DNA of 64,000 bases from Marisediminitalea aggregata (GTDB lineage Bacteria > Pseudomonadota > Gammaproteobacteria > Enterobacterales > Alteromonadaceae): positions 62,001 to 126,000 of the forward strand of contig NZ_FQWD01000003.1 of the NCBI RefSeq assembly GCF_900129565.1. Direction: 5' to 3'. This document shows, piece by piece, positions 1-10,223 of the stretch. Each line of letters begins with the position of its first letter. Position 1 is the first letter of the stretch. A program made the translations under genes and the position numbers. The notes below the pieces were generated by a model. It was not told the DNA's origin. It was given only the letters and a program-made list of their open reading frames with translations, and ran no database searches.

Positions 1-3000
1 CTGTGAAGCATAAAGCCGGTAGCCGTGTTCACCTCAATGGATTTTTCTTCGTAGCCAGTATTAGCCACCACCATGACAGCGTCATAGTTCACATCTAAAT
101 CAACCAGTGGCGTTTCAGCTTCGGCGTTAATCCCGTCGTCGATACTCATGGCAATCAGGCCAACCTGTTGACGTGTGCCAAGATTATGGAAGCCAACGCG
201 ATCCATGATGTCCTGCGCCGTTGTTAAGCGGAATAACGGACTGGTTTGACGAATAGTCAGGAATTCTTTAAAGACTTCCGCAGCCATTTCGATTTCAGTC
301 ATCGTCGCCGCTCGCTCCGGTGAATAGACAAACTGCCCCATTTCACCCCAACGCGCTTCGTTTTTCTCAGCCAGCGGCAAGCCAACATTCCAGTTGTTAG
401 TTTGCATGGTGAAATCCACGAAGTTGAACCAGTCACCTGAATCATAACTGTCACGGTCCATCGACTTGGAACGCAGCATGTCTCCACCCATTTGCAGGAA
501 CGGAATACCCTGCGACAACAAGGTAATACCCATACCCGCATTCTGTGCGCGTACCCGTTGCTCCAGGGTCAGATCTTCCGGTAGTACGTAGTTAAGCTGG
601 TCCCACAGCGTTTCGTTGTCATGCTTAGAGATGTAGTTAATGATATCTGCAGGATCCTGCGCATAACCCCCTAACGCTGATGCGGTAGTAGCGCGGCCAC
701 CAGACGTATTCAGCACAAAGTCAGCCAATGTGCCGGCCATGCCCATTTTAACGCGATCCTGTTCGTACAACGCAGAGTCGCTGTCCGGGTTAAAGATATG
801 GCCATAACGAATGGCATCACGTAAGCGGTCGTTGTAGGTACCAATTTCTGTGCCTGCCATATTCAGCTGATTAGCCTGTTCATAGCCGCGGTCGATTTTG
901 GTCCAGCCTTCGCCGTAGAAGTAGTTGTCAGGGTCAATTGCCTGGATCGCATCGCGCAGACGTACCATGGTATCTTTGGTGGCCTGGCTCATGATGTCAA
1001 AGCGGAAGGCGTCAAACTTGTATTCACTTGCCCACATGGACAGTGAATCCAGCATCAGTTTTTCCATCATGACATTGCGTGGCTCAGTGTCCTCACAACA
1101 GGTTTCCCGCACAATGGCACCACTGTCGACTTCATAACGGTGGTAGTAGCCAGGTACGACCTTGTCCAATACCGACTTGGTGAAAATACCAGAGGCATTG
1201 GTGTGGTTGTACACTACGTCGAGCGCAACACGCAGACCAATCTCATGCAGAGACTGAATCATCGCGCGCATTTCAACAATACGTTCCACACCCTCAGCAC
1301 TTGACGCATAGCTGCCTTCCGGCGCGTTAAAGTGATGCGGATCATAACCCCAGTTAAAGCTATCCAGACTGCGAAGCTCCTGAGTCAGCGCCTGGGCACT
1401 GCCTGCTTCCGACAGCGGATCGTAGCTGTTATACACGTCCAGCAAAGTACTGCTTGGATCGGCTTCACTACACACCTGAGCATTCGGACGTTTCACACAT
1501 AAACGCGCTACTGTATCGTAAATATCTACCGTATTCGCCGGATCTTCATCGATAGTTGCAATGTCATTGCTCGGCAGAATATGGAAGTGAGTCAGTCCTG
1601 CATCTGCTAATTCCTGCAGATGTGAAACCGGATCACTGCCCTGCTCGGTGAAGGCAAGATATTTACCCCGGTTCGCTTCACTGGTAGACATATCGCGTAT
1701 ACTAAAGTCGCGAACATGGCCTTCGTAAATTACCGCATCTTCCGGGTTTTCAATTTCAGGAATGACCTGGGTATCCCAGCCATCAGGCTTTAAGGATTCA
1801 TCAGCCAGATTAACGAAACGAGAGAAGCGTCCGTTAGTAGACAACGACACAGAATAAGGATCGGTGACTTCCAAAGTCGTTATATCGTCCAGCGATGGAT
1901 GATACACAGTCACTTCGTAGCGATACAGCTTGCGATCCAGACTCATGTCGCCGTTATAAACCCACACACCTGATTCTGTGTTCAGTGTCATGGCATGGCG
2001 TTCGGCCAGCGTTTTATTGTCGTTATACACCAGTAAGTTAACTGCTGTGGCTGTAGGCGCCCACACAGCAGCGGTGATACCGTCGTCGGTATAAACACCA
2101 CCTAACACGGCCTCGTCTGCATCATCCTCGCCTTGGGTATACAGCTGATCAAGTACGTTAGCATGCTGCAAACGCGTTGCGGCTAATAACGTACCATCAC
2201 TGGCATAGCCAGCCGCGACAACCTGAGTTTTTAGAACCGCTTTGGCATCGTCTGCACTCCAGTCCCCCTCATAAGCCGCTATTGAAGCCAAATGCGGTGC
2301 AATGGCAACCTGTTCCTCGGTTAACGTCGTTGGTGTAAGTTCAATCGCCGTGCCATTGAGACCATCTTCAACTGAGGTTTCCAGATCAGCTGCGGCAGAA
2401 TAATGAAGCTTCACTGCTTCTACACCGTCAGGAGCATCCCAAAGAATAACCTGCGTATCTAACCAATGGGCAGACGCGCCTTCAATCTTCACTGGCTGTG
2501 GACCAAGTGACAGCAGAGGAAATTCAAACACGGTAGGCACACCAGACAACGTGAAATTCATGCGTGTGAATTTCTCATCGTCCTGATCAAGCTTACCTTT
2601 GAAGTCTGAGCCACCCATTTCCTTGCCGGCGTCGTCGGTTCCCTTGTGAATAATAAAGTTATGACAAGCGCCAGGCGTGCCGGCTACACCGGGTTTGAGT
2701 TCCAGTACCCAGTAAGCACCATAGTTTGGGTCAATACCTGAAATAGCACGGCCATTCGCCCAATCGGTGTCACCGTCTGCATAGGCATCACATGCATCAT
2801 TGTTCCAGGTATGCAGTTTCCACCCTTCGTAAGCACTGTCACCAGGACTATTGGTGGCTCCTACTCCAGCGCGGTTGTAATACAACACGGCTTGATCGTC
2901 GCCAGGGAAGAACACCGGATCCTCAAGTGTAGGATCAGCGCCAATCACACAAGCGTCGTTAGTTTCATTCGGTACCGTAGGCGGATCACAGTCAATGGGT

Positions 3001-3203
3001 GGCTTCTCCACACACATCATGCCCGTTGAGTCCGGCACCAGCGGCGCATCACAGACCAACAAATCATTAGTACCTGATTCAGTGCCAGTTCCTCCGCACC
3101 CGGCAAGGGTAAGCGTAAAGACCACAAGTAATGCAGCGACTATTTTATACAGCATGCTGCCTGATGCTGTGGGTTGGTTCGCAAATTGCGTTTCGGTAAT
3201 CAT
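1..3203 (-). CDS. pulA: pullulanase-type alpha-1,6-glucosidase lipoprotein (3' end cut by window)
   Basis: Debranching GH13 enzyme that cleaves alpha-1,6 bonds in pullulan and branched maltodextrins. About 1,067 codons are visible and the 3' end lies outside the window. A lipoprotein signal with lipobox LAGC is followed by an N-terminal carbohydrate-binding-like region, an early-set domain and the catalytic barrel. GH13 motifs are visible: VVYNHT near residue 664, DAFRFD near 731 (nucleophile Asp), GEGW near 764 (acid/base Glu) and KHDNE near 860. The ATG at 3203 overlaps the receptor stop as ATGA. An internal ATG at 3155 (MLYKIV) would give a more typical signal peptide, so the exact start is open. 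It is probably membrane-anchored, in the periplasm or on the cell surface. Function is confident; substrate range is inferred. Confidence 0.93.
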   Translation of the reverse strand, partial: MITETQFANQPTASGSMLYKIVAALLVVFTLTLAGCGGTGTESGTNDLLVCDAPLVPDSTGMMCVEKPPIDCDPPTVPNETNDACVIGADPTLEDPVFFPGDDQAVLYYNRAGVGATNSPGDSAYEGWKLHTWNNDACDAYADGDTDWANGRAISGIDPNYGAYWVLELKPGVAGTPGACHNFIIHKGTDDAGKEMGGSDFKGKLDQDDEKFTRMNFTLSGVPTVFEFPLLSLGPQPVKIEGASAHWLDTQVILWDAPDGVEAVKLHYSAAADLETSVEDGLNGTAIELTPTTLTEEQVAIAPHLASIAAYEGDWSADDAKAVLKTQVVAAGYASDGTLLAATRLQHANVLDQLYTQGEDDADEAVLGGVYTDDGITAAVWAPTATAVNLLVYNDNKTLAERHAMTLNTESGVWVYNGDMSLDRKLYRYEVTVYHPSLDDITTLEVTDPYSVSLSTNGRFSRFVNLADESLKPDGWDTQVIPEIENPEDAVIYEGHVRDFSIRDMSTSEANRGKYLAFTEQGSDPVSHLQELADAGLTHFHILPSNDIATIDEDPANTVDIYDTVARLCVKRPNAQVCSEADPSSTLLDVYNSYDPLSEAGSAQALTQELRSLDSFNWGYDPHHFNAPEGSYASSAEGVERIVEMRAMIQSLHEIGLRVALDVVYNHTNASGIFTKSVLDKVVPGYYHRYEVDSGAIVRETCCEDTEPRNVMMEKLMLDSLSMWASEYKFDAFRFDIMSQATKDTMVRLRDAIQAIDPDNYFYGEGWTKIDRGYEQANQLNMAGTEIGTYNDRLRDAIRYGHIFNPDSDSALYEQDRVKMGMAGTLADFVLNTSGGRATTASALGGYAQDPADIINYISKHDNETLWDQLNYVLPEDLTLEQRVRAQNAGMGITLLSQGIPFLQMGGDMLRSKSMDRDSYDSGDWFNFVDFTMQTNNWNVGLPLAEKNEARWGEMGQFVYSPERAATMTEIEMAAEVFKEFLTIRQTSPLFRLTTAQDIMDRVGFHNLGTRQQVGLIAMSIDDGINAEAETPLVDLDVNYDAVMVVANTGYEEKSIEVNTATGFMLH

Positions 3204-6200
3204 AGCGAGTATGTCATCCCCAGGAAGTATTGTGTTCCGAAGAACTGAATGGTTCCTGTCTGTTCAGGCGAGGTGAAATAGCTTTTTGTGGGTTCATCAG
3301 TCACGTTATTAATCTGGAACAACACGCTCATGTTGTCGTTGATTTCATATGACGCCTGATAGTCCACGACCAGTTCTGAGTCGAAGTTAACCGTTTGGTC
3401 GTTAACCGCGACTTGTTGCGACACAAACGCATCGCGGTAACGTCCTGACACACGGGTTTCAAACCCTTCGTATTCCCAGAACAAGGTAACGGTAGCCACA
3501 TTTTCAGACAGTCCCGGCAACGCACTGGCGAAAACGCCATTACCTACGGTTCGCTGAATTTCACTTTCGGTATAGGAATAACTGGCATTCATACCCAAAC
3601 CAGACAGCATGCCGGGTAAATCACTGTAGATTTGTGTATAGGCGAGTTCGATACCACGAATATAACCACCGCGCGCATTGTTGACGGCGGTTTCGTACTT
3701 GCCATTAGTGGTAGGCACCACAACAGTGACAGGTGCGCCGTTTTCATCAACGACCGCTTCCGGGGTTTGCCCAGGGTAATCCAGCTCATAAAACACAGGT
3801 ACCGTCACAGAGTCTGGGACAACAAAGCCATTGCCTTCAAAGTCGTACGGGTCAATACCAATGTTCTCAATAAATGACTCGATATTTTTGTAGAAGCCAG
3901 CAATAACAATGGCGCCATCGGCATCATCAAAATAATGCTCGTAAGAGATGTCGTATTGCGTCGCATAAAACGGGTCCAGGTACGGACTGTTATTCGACGA
4001 ACCAGAGATACGGGCCTGTTGATTAGACAGGGTAATCTCGCCTGAATCCCGATCCTGAGTTGCGCTGATCACTTCTATATTTGTGGACGCGTTAGCAGCA
4101 AAACGGTTAATTGGCGCACGGCCCATTACTTTTGCTGCAGCTACGCGAAGCTGCGAGTTTTCGGTTAATTTAAAGTTCAGGTTAATCGACGGCAGAATAT
4201 CGGTATATTCGTAGGTCAATATCGCCGGACGATAGAAATTATTGATGTACCCAAGTTCATCAACAATGTTCTGCGCCCCTGCGGTTGGGTCGCTGACCTC
4301 AACTTCCTGGCCGTCCTCGTTCTCCACGAACATGGTCGCCCGTTGTAATGTGGTTGAACTTTGCTTGGACTTCACATAGCGCACACCCACGTTACCTGTG
4401 ATAGGTAAACCGGCAATCTCAGTATCGATGTTTGCCATTAAGTAAGCTGCAGATACGGTTTCAAACACGTCACCACTTTCCAGTACAGACCAGGCCGTTG
4501 AGCGGGTTGAACCCTCCAGTGGATTAATGACACCTGGGTCACCTGATCCCCAGGTTTGCGCCGGCTGTGGTATGCCTGATGGGAACCACGCATTTAACGC
4601 ATCATTAAGATCAATGGATAGATAGCTGGGGAAATAGGAAAAATCGCCCTGCCAGTTAACGACTTCCACCAGGTCGTCGGTTAAACGCAGCGGTGGCTCA
4701 CTGGACGAAAAAGCCTGATCATTGCCGTATTCAAATACAGAACGATCATTGCTGTACTCCCGGTCAGAGTAACGCGCACCAAATTCTACAGAAGAAATAA
4801 AATCGGTATCGAGAAAATACTGAAAATCTACCCGATAAGCATCCAGTTCATCACTGTTTACATAAGGGTAAATACCGTATTTGCTTACCATTACCCGGTC
4901 GATATCGGTAAATGCATCGGCCTGATTAAACTGTAGGTCAGGTAAGTCCAGACCGTTGAGCAGATAACTGATTTGAATATTCTGGTCAAAACGCGGACTG
5001 TCAGCAGTCGCGTCGTCCCCAACCAGAGACCATAACAAGCCGTTGCGGAAGTTACTGTTGGCCTTAGACAAGGAAACGTCAAACTGAGCAGACAAGTTTT
5101 CGGTAATCTGCCAGTCAGCATTAATGCCGTAACTTTCTACCTTGTCGAAATCCTGGTTATCGTCGTTAACCAACTCTACGCGCGTTTCACTGTTTTCTGA
5201 GCGAACGAAGGTACCGCCCACCACGTTGTTGTTTACAACAACCGGATTGTAAATTTCAGTATTCACGCCACCGAGCTTGACCCGGAAACCTCTGGCAAAG
5301 GCTTTGGAGTCAAATTCTGACACAAAAGCGTCTGCTTTAAGTTTAAAGTTATCAGTCGGCCCCCATTCTACTGCAGCAACATAGCCGTTACGGGTCTCTT
5401 CCCCGCCCTTGTGCTGCATTTCAAACCCTTCAGATATCAGCTCACATTCAACACACTGATCTTCTTTGGGTACGTCTGAATTCGGGTCGTAATTTTCCTC
5501 ATCCCCAACAATACCGTCTACGTCTTTTTCAGCATTGTAGGCAAATCCGATAAACTGCGTGGACACGCTTGGCTGAAAAAGTCTGGCATATCCCAGCGAC
5601 ACACCCAGGGTGTCATCCATAAACTTGCCCTGATACGAGAAGCTTATACGGTGCCCGTATTCTTCTGCATCAGCCACTTCACTGGCCCGGTCGTTAAACA
5701 TACCACGCACATTAGCATTAAACGTGTGCTGCTTGTCCTGCGCCAATGCGCTGGCTGTTTGTAGTTCAACAGTACCGGCTACACCGCCTTCAATTAGCGA
5801 CGCTTTAGGCGATTTGTAAACCGCTGCAGAATTAATCAACTCCGAGGGATACTGATCAAATTCAATAGAACGGCTGCCGCTGGTCGACACCTGTTCTCTG
5901 CCATTAAGCGTTGAAAAAACGAAATCTCCCGAAAGACCACGTATATTGATTTCTGCTGCCTGGCCGCCGGTTCGCACTGCAGAAATACCCGGCAATCGGG
6001 TCAGTGCGTCAGCCATACTGACGTCGGGTAAGCCCCCTAAATCGTCGGCAGAGAGTTGTTCGGAAACGGTATCACTAAAGCGCTTCTGGTTGAGTGACTG
6101 GATAAGACTGCTACTAAAACCCCGAACTTCGATGCGTTCGATGGTTTCTTCCTGCTCTTGCTTATCACTTTCTTGTGCCACAAGCGGATTACTAGTGAAA

Positions 6201-6256
6201 ACCAACCCACTGGTTAGTAGTGCCAGTGAAATGGCACTGGGTTTGAAAGTTTTCAT
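3200..6256 (-). CDS. TonB-dependent receptor, probably for maltodextrin/starch oligosaccharides
   Basis: Outer-membrane beta-barrel importer of 1,018 residues, the size of the large TonB receptors used for carbohydrates by marine Gammaproteobacteria. A signal peptide (MKTFKPSAIS to about VAQ) is followed by a short Glu-rich TonB-box region, with a putative box around IERIEVRGF at 39-47. A plug domain (about 55-165, with LPGISAVRTGG and INIRGLSGD) and a long barrel ending in YSL complete it. A GGGGC ribosome site precedes the ATG. The stop overlaps the start of the pullulanase gene, so the two are probably translationally coupled; this is the main reason to suggest an alpha-glucan ligand. Ligand identity is inferred, because receptors of this class cannot be assigned from sequence alone. 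Confidence 0.9.
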   Translation of the reverse strand: MKTFKPSAISLALLTSGLVFTSNPLVAQESDKQEQEETIERIEVRGFSSSLIQSLNQKRFSDTVSEQLSADDLGGLPDVSMADALTRLPGISAVRTGGQAAEINIRGLSGDFVFSTLNGREQVSTSGSRSIEFDQYPSELINSAAVYKSPKASLIEGGVAGTVELQTASALAQDKQHTFNANVRGMFNDRASEVADAEEYGHRISFSYQGKFMDDTLGVSLGYARLFQPSVSTQFIGFAYNAEKDVDGIVGDEENYDPNSDVPKEDQCVECELISEGFEMQHKGGEETRNGYVAAVEWGPTDNFKLKADAFVSEFDSKAFARGFRVKLGGVNTEIYNPVVVNNNVVGGTFVRSENSETRVELVNDDNQDFDKVESYGINADWQITENLSAQFDVSLSKANSNFRNGLLWSLVGDDATADSPRFDQNIQISYLLNGLDLPDLQFNQADAFTDIDRVMVSKYGIYPYVNSDELDAYRVDFQYFLDTDFISSVEFGARYSDREYSNDRSVFEYGNDQAFSSSEPPLRLTDDLVEVVNWQGDFSYFPSYLSIDLNDALNAWFPSGIPQPAQTWGSGDPGVINPLEGSTRSTAWSVLESGDVFETVSAAYLMANIDTEIAGLPITGNVGVRYVKSKQSSTTLQRATMFVENEDGQEVEVSDPTAGAQNIVDELGYINNFYRPAILTYEYTDILPSINLNFKLTENSQLRVAAAKVMGRAPINRFAANASTNIEVISATQDRDSGEITLSNQQARISGSSNNSPYLDPFYATQYDISYEHYFDDADGAIVIAGFYKNIESFIENIGIDPYDFEGNGFVVPDSVTVPVFYELDYPGQTPEAVVDENGAPVTVVVPTTNGKYETAVNNARGGYIRGIELAYTQIYSDLPGMLSGLGMNASYSYTESEIQRTVGNGVFASALPGLSENVATVTLFWEYEGFETRVSGRYRDAFVSQQVAVNDQTVNFDSELVVDYQASYEINDNMSVLFQINNVTDEPTKSYFTSPEQTGTIQFFGTQYFLGMTYSL

Positions 6257-6304
6257 GTTTGCCCCATTTTTTAATTATGCGTTGAAATGCGTTGAAACAC
6301 TTCG

Positions 6305-6320
6305 TCGGTAAATTTACCGA
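6305..6320. promoter_or_regulatory. perfect 16-bp palindrome upstream of the TonB receptor
   Basis: TCGGTAAATTTACCGA is a perfect inverted repeat about 50 bp upstream of the receptor start. It lies just downstream of a -10-like TAGTAT on the minus strand, where a repressor would block transcription. A tandem direct repeat of ATGCGTTGAA (6277-6286 and 6287-6296) lies between it and the gene. The regulator is unknown. Confidence 0.45.
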
Positions 6321-6359
6321 ATTTCATACTAAAGCCTGGGTAATTAACTGAAAATGCTA

Positions 6360-6373
6360 TGCATACGTATTCA
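6360..6373. promoter_or_regulatory. LacI-type operator candidate (CG-centred) upstream of the TonB receptor
   Basis: TGCATACGTATTCA is a 14-bp near-perfect palindrome with one mismatched pair and a central CG, the form typical of LacI-family operators. It sits next to the putative -35 region of the receptor-pullulanase operon. A MalR-like regulator is plausible but is not encoded in the window. Confidence 0.45.
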
Positions 6374-6471
6374 GTTAACATTTTTTACAGATTTTTTACG
6401 ATTAGTTTATAGTGGTAATTGAGGGAGTTTGCACTCTGCGAATAACTTTACAAGGCATTGATAAAAAACAA

Positions 6472-6495
6472 AAAAGCCCGCAGTAGCGGGCTTTT
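6472..6495 (-). terminator. terminator of the suc operon
   Basis: On the minus strand a 10-bp stem AAAAGCCCGC/GCGGGCTTTT with a 4-nt loop continues into a T run, 38 bp past the sucD stop. It is a textbook intrinsic terminator and separates the TCA genes from the receptor promoter. Confidence 0.88.
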
Positions 6496-6532
6496 AAACA
6501 TGCGTGCATCGGGCACGGTATTTAAGGTTGAA

Positions 6533-7405
6533 TTACCAACCAGTCGCTTCGCGCAGTGCTTTGCCGATGTCAGCCAGTGAACGAACCGTTTTAACACCTG
6601 CATCTTCAAGTGCTTTAAACTTCTCGTCAGCGGTACCTTTACCGCCAGCGATGATTGCACCAGCGTGACCCATACGCTTACCTGGAGGTGCTGTTACACC
6701 CGCAATGTAAGACACAACAGGCTTAGTTACGTTTTCTTTAATAAACGCAGCTGCTTCTTCTTCCGCAGTACCACCGATTTCACCGATCATAACGATCGCT
6801 TCAGTTTGTGGGTCGTCCTGGAATAATTTCAGGATGTCGATGAAGTTAGAGCCTGGGATTGGGTCACCACCAATACCTACACAGGTAGATTGACCGAAGC
6901 CTTCGTCAGTCGTCTGCTTAACGGCTTCATACGTCAGCGTACCAGAGCGAGACACGATACCTACTTTACCTGGCTTGTGAATGTGGCCAGGCATGATACC
7001 AATCTTACACTCTCCAGGCGTGATCACACCCGGGCAGTTTGGACCAATCATGCGAACGCCTTTAGCATTCACGTATTCTTTCACGTAAAGCATATCCAGT
7101 GTTGGGATACCTTCAGTGATACAAACGATCAGCTCGATACCAGCATCTGCTGCTTCAACTATTGAATCTTTACAGAATGGAGCTGGTACGTAGATAACTG
7201 TCGCAGTTGCGCCAGTCGCTTCTACCGCTTCGCGTACTGTGTTGAAAACAGGCAGACCCAGGTGAGTTGTGCCGCCTTTGCCTGGCGTAACACCGCCAAC
7301 CATTTGCGTACCGTACTCAATGGCTTGTTCTGAGTGGAAAGTACCCTGACCACCAGTGAAACCCTGACAAATAACTTTGGTATCTTTATTAATTAAAACT
7401 GACAT
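6533..7405 (-). CDS. sucD: succinyl-CoA synthetase (ADP-forming) alpha subunit
   Basis: Alpha subunit of the cytoplasmic enzyme that converts succinyl-CoA to succinate with substrate-level phosphorylation of ADP or GDP. It is 290 residues, the family's usual length. The N-terminal CoA-binding Rossmann domain has [12 protein letters not shown]. The phosphohistidine region reads [15 protein letters not shown] near 247, with the His in GHAGA. Its ATG shares a base with the sucC stop (TAATG), so it is translationally coupled as the last gene of sucABCD. A strong terminator follows. Confidence 0.98.
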   Translation of the reverse strand: MSVLINKDTKVICQGFTGGQGTFHSEQAIEYGTQMVGGVTPGKGGTTHLGLPVFNTVREAVEATGATATVIYVPAPFCKDSIVEAADAGIELIVCITEGIPTLDMLYVKEYVNAKGVRMIGPNCPGVITPGECKIGIMPGHIHKPGKVGIVSRSGTLTYEAVKQTTDEGFGQSTCVGIGGDPIPGSNFIDILKLFQDDPQTEAIVMIGEIGGTAEEEAAAFIKENVTKPVVSYIAGVTAPPGKRMGHAGAIIAGGKGTADEKFKALEDAGVKTVRSLADIGKALREATGW

Positions 7406-8571
7406 TATTTGCCCTCCGCTGCTGCAACCACTTTTTGCGCTGCGTCAGTCAGTGACTCAGCTGCAATGATATCCAAACCAGAGTTAGCCAGCACATCGCG
7501 GCCTAATTCTGCGTTGGTACCTTCAAGACGTACAACAACCGGTACATTAACGCCAACTTCTTTCACTGCGCCAATGATACCTTCAGCAATCATGTCACAA
7601 CGAACGATACCACCGAAGATGTTAACCAAAACGGCTTTCACGTTGTCGTCAGACAGGATAATTTTGAACGCTTCAGCAACACGCTCTTTCGTCGCGCCGC
7701 CACCAACGTCCAGGAAGTTTGCAGGCTTACCACCGTGCAGGTTTACGATGTCCATGGTACCCATTGCCAGGCCCGCACCGTTAACCATACAACCTACGTT
7801 ACCGTCCAGCGCTACGTAGTTCAGTTCCCACTGAGCAGCGTGAGCTTCACGCGCGTCTTCCTGTGAAGGATCTTTCATTTCCTTCACTTTAGCCTGACGG
7901 TACAGCGCATTGCTGTCTACGCCCAGTTTGGCGTCAAGACAGTGCAAGTTGCCATCGTCTTTGATTACCAGTGGGTTGATTTCGATCAGCGCCAGGTCAA
8001 GATCTTCAAACATTTTCGCCAGACCCATAAAGATCTGAGTGAATTGTTTGATTTGAACACCTTCAAGGCCTAGTTTAAACGCCATTTCACGAGCCTGATA
8101 AGGCTGTGGACCAACAATTGGGTCAATTTCCGCTTTCAGGATTTTTTCTGGTGTTTCTTCTGCAACGGTCTCGATTTCAACACCGCCTTCAGTAGACGCC
8201 ATGAATACTACGCGACGTGTACCACGGTCTACTACCGCACCTAGGTACAGCTCGTTAGCGATATCTGTGCACGATTCAACCAAAATTTTGCTTACAGGCT
8301 GACCGTTTTCGTCAGTCTGGAAGGTCACCAAGTTTTTGCCTAACCACTTTTCAGCGAAAGCGCGAATTTCGTCTTTGGTTTTAACCAGCTTTACACCGCC
8401 AGCTTTACCACGTCCACCTGCGTGGACCTGACACTTAACTACCCACTCATTTCCACCAATGCGGTCAGCAGCTTCTACTGCACCTTGTGGTGTGTCTGAT
8501 GCGTATCCTTCAGAAACAGGTAAGCCATATTCTTTGAATAGCTGCTTACCTTGGTATTCATGCAAATTCAT
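7405..8571 (-). CDS. sucC: succinyl-CoA synthetase (ADP-forming) beta subunit
   Basis: Beta subunit with an ATP-grasp fold that binds the nucleotide and, with SucD, forms the alpha2beta2 enzyme. It is 388 residues, the same as E. coli SucC. It opens with [12 protein letters not shown], has the ATP-grasp region [19 protein letters not shown] near 45-63, and ends with the ligase domain ([11 protein letters not shown] near 320). The start has a GGAAAG ribosome site. It is separated from sucB by 143 bp holding a strong RNA hairpin, so its expression may be partly uncoupled from sucAB. Confidence 0.98.
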   Translation of the reverse strand: MNLHEYQGKQLFKEYGLPVSEGYASDTPQGAVEAADRIGGNEWVVKCQVHAGGRGKAGGVKLVKTKDEIRAFAEKWLGKNLVTFQTDENGQPVSKILVESCTDIANELYLGAVVDRGTRRVVFMASTEGGVEIETVAEETPEKILKAEIDPIVGPQPYQAREMAFKLGLEGVQIKQFTQIFMGLAKMFEDLDLALIEINPLVIKDDGNLHCLDAKLGVDSNALYRQAKVKEMKDPSQEDAREAHAAQWELNYVALDGNVGCMVNGAGLAMGTMDIVNLHGGKPANFLDVGGGATKERVAEAFKIILSDDNVKAVLVNIFGGIVRCDMIAEGIIGAVKEVGVNVPVVVRLEGTNAELGRDVLANSGLDIIAAESLTDAAQKVVAAAEGK

Positions 8572-8661
8572 GGTGTTTCTTTCCGATTTTTATTTAAACG
8601 AAAGCCAGCAATTGACTGGCTTGATTTGTCCTTACTGATATCCGTCCCCAAACATCAGCTT

Positions 8662-8693
8662 AGTGAGGATAATACATCAGTATCACCCTCACT
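8662..8693 (-). promoter_or_regulatory. intercistronic RNA hairpin between sucB and sucC
   Basis: On the minus-strand transcript AGTGAGGGTGATAC can pair with GTATTATCCTCACT across a 4-nt loop, giving 14 pairs of which two are G-U. It begins 22 bp after the sucB stop. No T run follows, so it looks like an mRNA-processing or stability element rather than a terminator. Confidence 0.6.
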
Positions 8694-8714
8694 TATAGGT
8701 TTGCTACGAAAGTC

Positions 8715-10214
8715 TTACACATCCAGAAGCAGACGCGTTGGATCTTCGAGCATTTCCTTCACGGTGACCAGGAAGCCAACCGATTCCTTACCATCAATGA
8801 TCCGGTGGTCATAAGACAACGCCAGATACATCATTGGTAAAATCTCAACTTTTCCATTAACAGCCATTGGGCGGTCCTGAATCTTGTGCATACCCAGGAT
8901 AGCGCTTTGTGGCGGGTTAATAATTGGTGTAGACATCAGTGAACCAAACACACCACCGTTGGTGATAGTAAAGTTACCGCCTTGCAGTTCAGCCATAGAC
9001 AACTTGCCGTCACGGCCTTTCAATGCAAGCTCTTTGATGCCCTTTTCAATACCGGCCATGCCCAGCGTATCTGAATCTTTCAGTACTGGGGTAACCAGTC
9101 CACGCGGGGTAGAAACGGCAATAGAGATATCGAAGTAGTTGTGATAAACGATGTCATCACCGTCGATAGACGCATTTACTTCCGGATAACGTTTCAGTGC
9201 TTCGGTTACGGCTTTCACGTAGAAAGACATAAAGCCCAGACGAATACCGTGGCGCTTCTCGAAGCTATCCTGATACTGCTTACGCAAGTCCATAATAGGC
9301 TTCATGTTCACTTCGTTGAACGTCGTCAACATCGCCGTAGAGTTTTTCGCTTCTAACAGACGGTTCGCAATCGTCTTACGCAGACGTGTCATAGGAACGC
9401 GTTTTTCAGAACGCTCACCAGAGGCAACGGCAGGTGCTTCTTCAGCAGCCGCTTTCGCTGGTGCTGCCGGCGCACTTCCGCCTTTCAGGTATTGCTCAAC
9501 GTCTTCTTTGGTAATGCGACCGTTTTTACCAGAACCTTTTACCTTCGCTGGGTCAACGCCTTTTTCAGCCAGTAAACGACGTACTGACGGGCTTAATGCG
9601 TCGTTGTCGTCATCGCTTTCTTCAGCTGCTGCAGCAGCCGGAGCCGCAGCACCTGCGCCTTCAACAAACTTAGCAATGATTTCTTCAGCGGTAACCGTGG
9701 TGCCTTCTTCAGCCAGAATTTCAGCCAGTGAACCGTCTGCCGGAGCAACCACTTCAAGTACCACTTTATCGGTTTCAATATCTACCAGGTTCTGGTCACG
9801 AGACACAGCTTCACCAGGTGCAACATGCCAGGTAGCAATTGTCGCATCCGCTACCGACTCAGGAAGTACAGGTACTTTGATGTCAACTGATGCGCCTGTC
9901 GCCGCAGCAGGTGCTTCCGCTTTTGCTGGCGCAGCCGCTTCTTCAGCTTTTGCCGCAGGTGCAGCTTTGGCAGCGCCGCCCTCTTCCAGCTTGGCAATCA
10001 CTTGCTCGCCCAGCACAGTCGCGCCTTCTTCATTGATAATCTCACCGATTACACCATCTGCAGGTGCAACAACTTCCAGCACTACCTTGTCAGTCTCAAT
10101 GTCTACCAGATTCTGGTCACGTTTTACTGCATCACCGGCCTTTACGTGCCATGTTGCAATCGTGGCGTCGGCAACTGACTCGGGTAGAACCGGAACTTTA
10201 ATCTCAATTGTCAT
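8715..10214 (-). CDS. sucB: 2-oxoglutarate dehydrogenase E2, dihydrolipoamide succinyltransferase (two lipoyl domains)
   Basis: Core acyltransferase of the 2-oxoglutarate dehydrogenase complex. It passes the succinyl group from E1 to CoA through swinging lipoyl arms. It is 499 residues against about 404 for E. coli because it has two lipoyl domains (about 1-75 and 110-185), each with [12 protein letters not shown] and its lipoylated Lys. Ala/Pro/Glu-rich linkers follow, then an E1/E3-binding domain ([15 protein letters not shown], about 207-240) and the catalytic domain with SYDHRIIDG near 472. A TAAGGA ribosome site lies 9 bp after sucA. Two-lipoyl E2o proteins are known in marine Gammaproteobacteria. 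Confidence 0.97.
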   Translation of the reverse strand: MTIEIKVPVLPESVADATIATWHVKAGDAVKRDQNLVDIETDKVVLEVVAPADGVIGEIINEEGATVLGEQVIAKLEEGGAAKAAPAAKAEEAAAPAKAEAPAAATGASVDIKVPVLPESVADATIATWHVAPGEAVSRDQNLVDIETDKVVLEVVAPADGSLAEILAEEGTTVTAEEIIAKFVEGAGAAAPAAAAAEESDDDNDALSPSVRRLLAEKGVDPAKVKGSGKNGRITKEDVEQYLKGGSAPAAPAKAAAEEAPAVASGERSEKRVPMTRLRKTIANRLLEAKNSTAMLTTFNEVNMKPIMDLRKQYQDSFEKRHGIRLGFMSFYVKAVTEALKRYPEVNASIDGDDIVYHNYFDISIAVSTPRGLVTPVLKDSDTLGMAGIEKGIKELALKGRDGKLSMAELQGGNFTITNGGVFGSLMSTPIINPPQSAILGMHKIQDRPMAVNGKVEILPMMYLALSYDHRIIDGKESVGFLVTVKEMLEDPTRLLLDV

Positions 10215-10223
10215 CTTTGTTCC

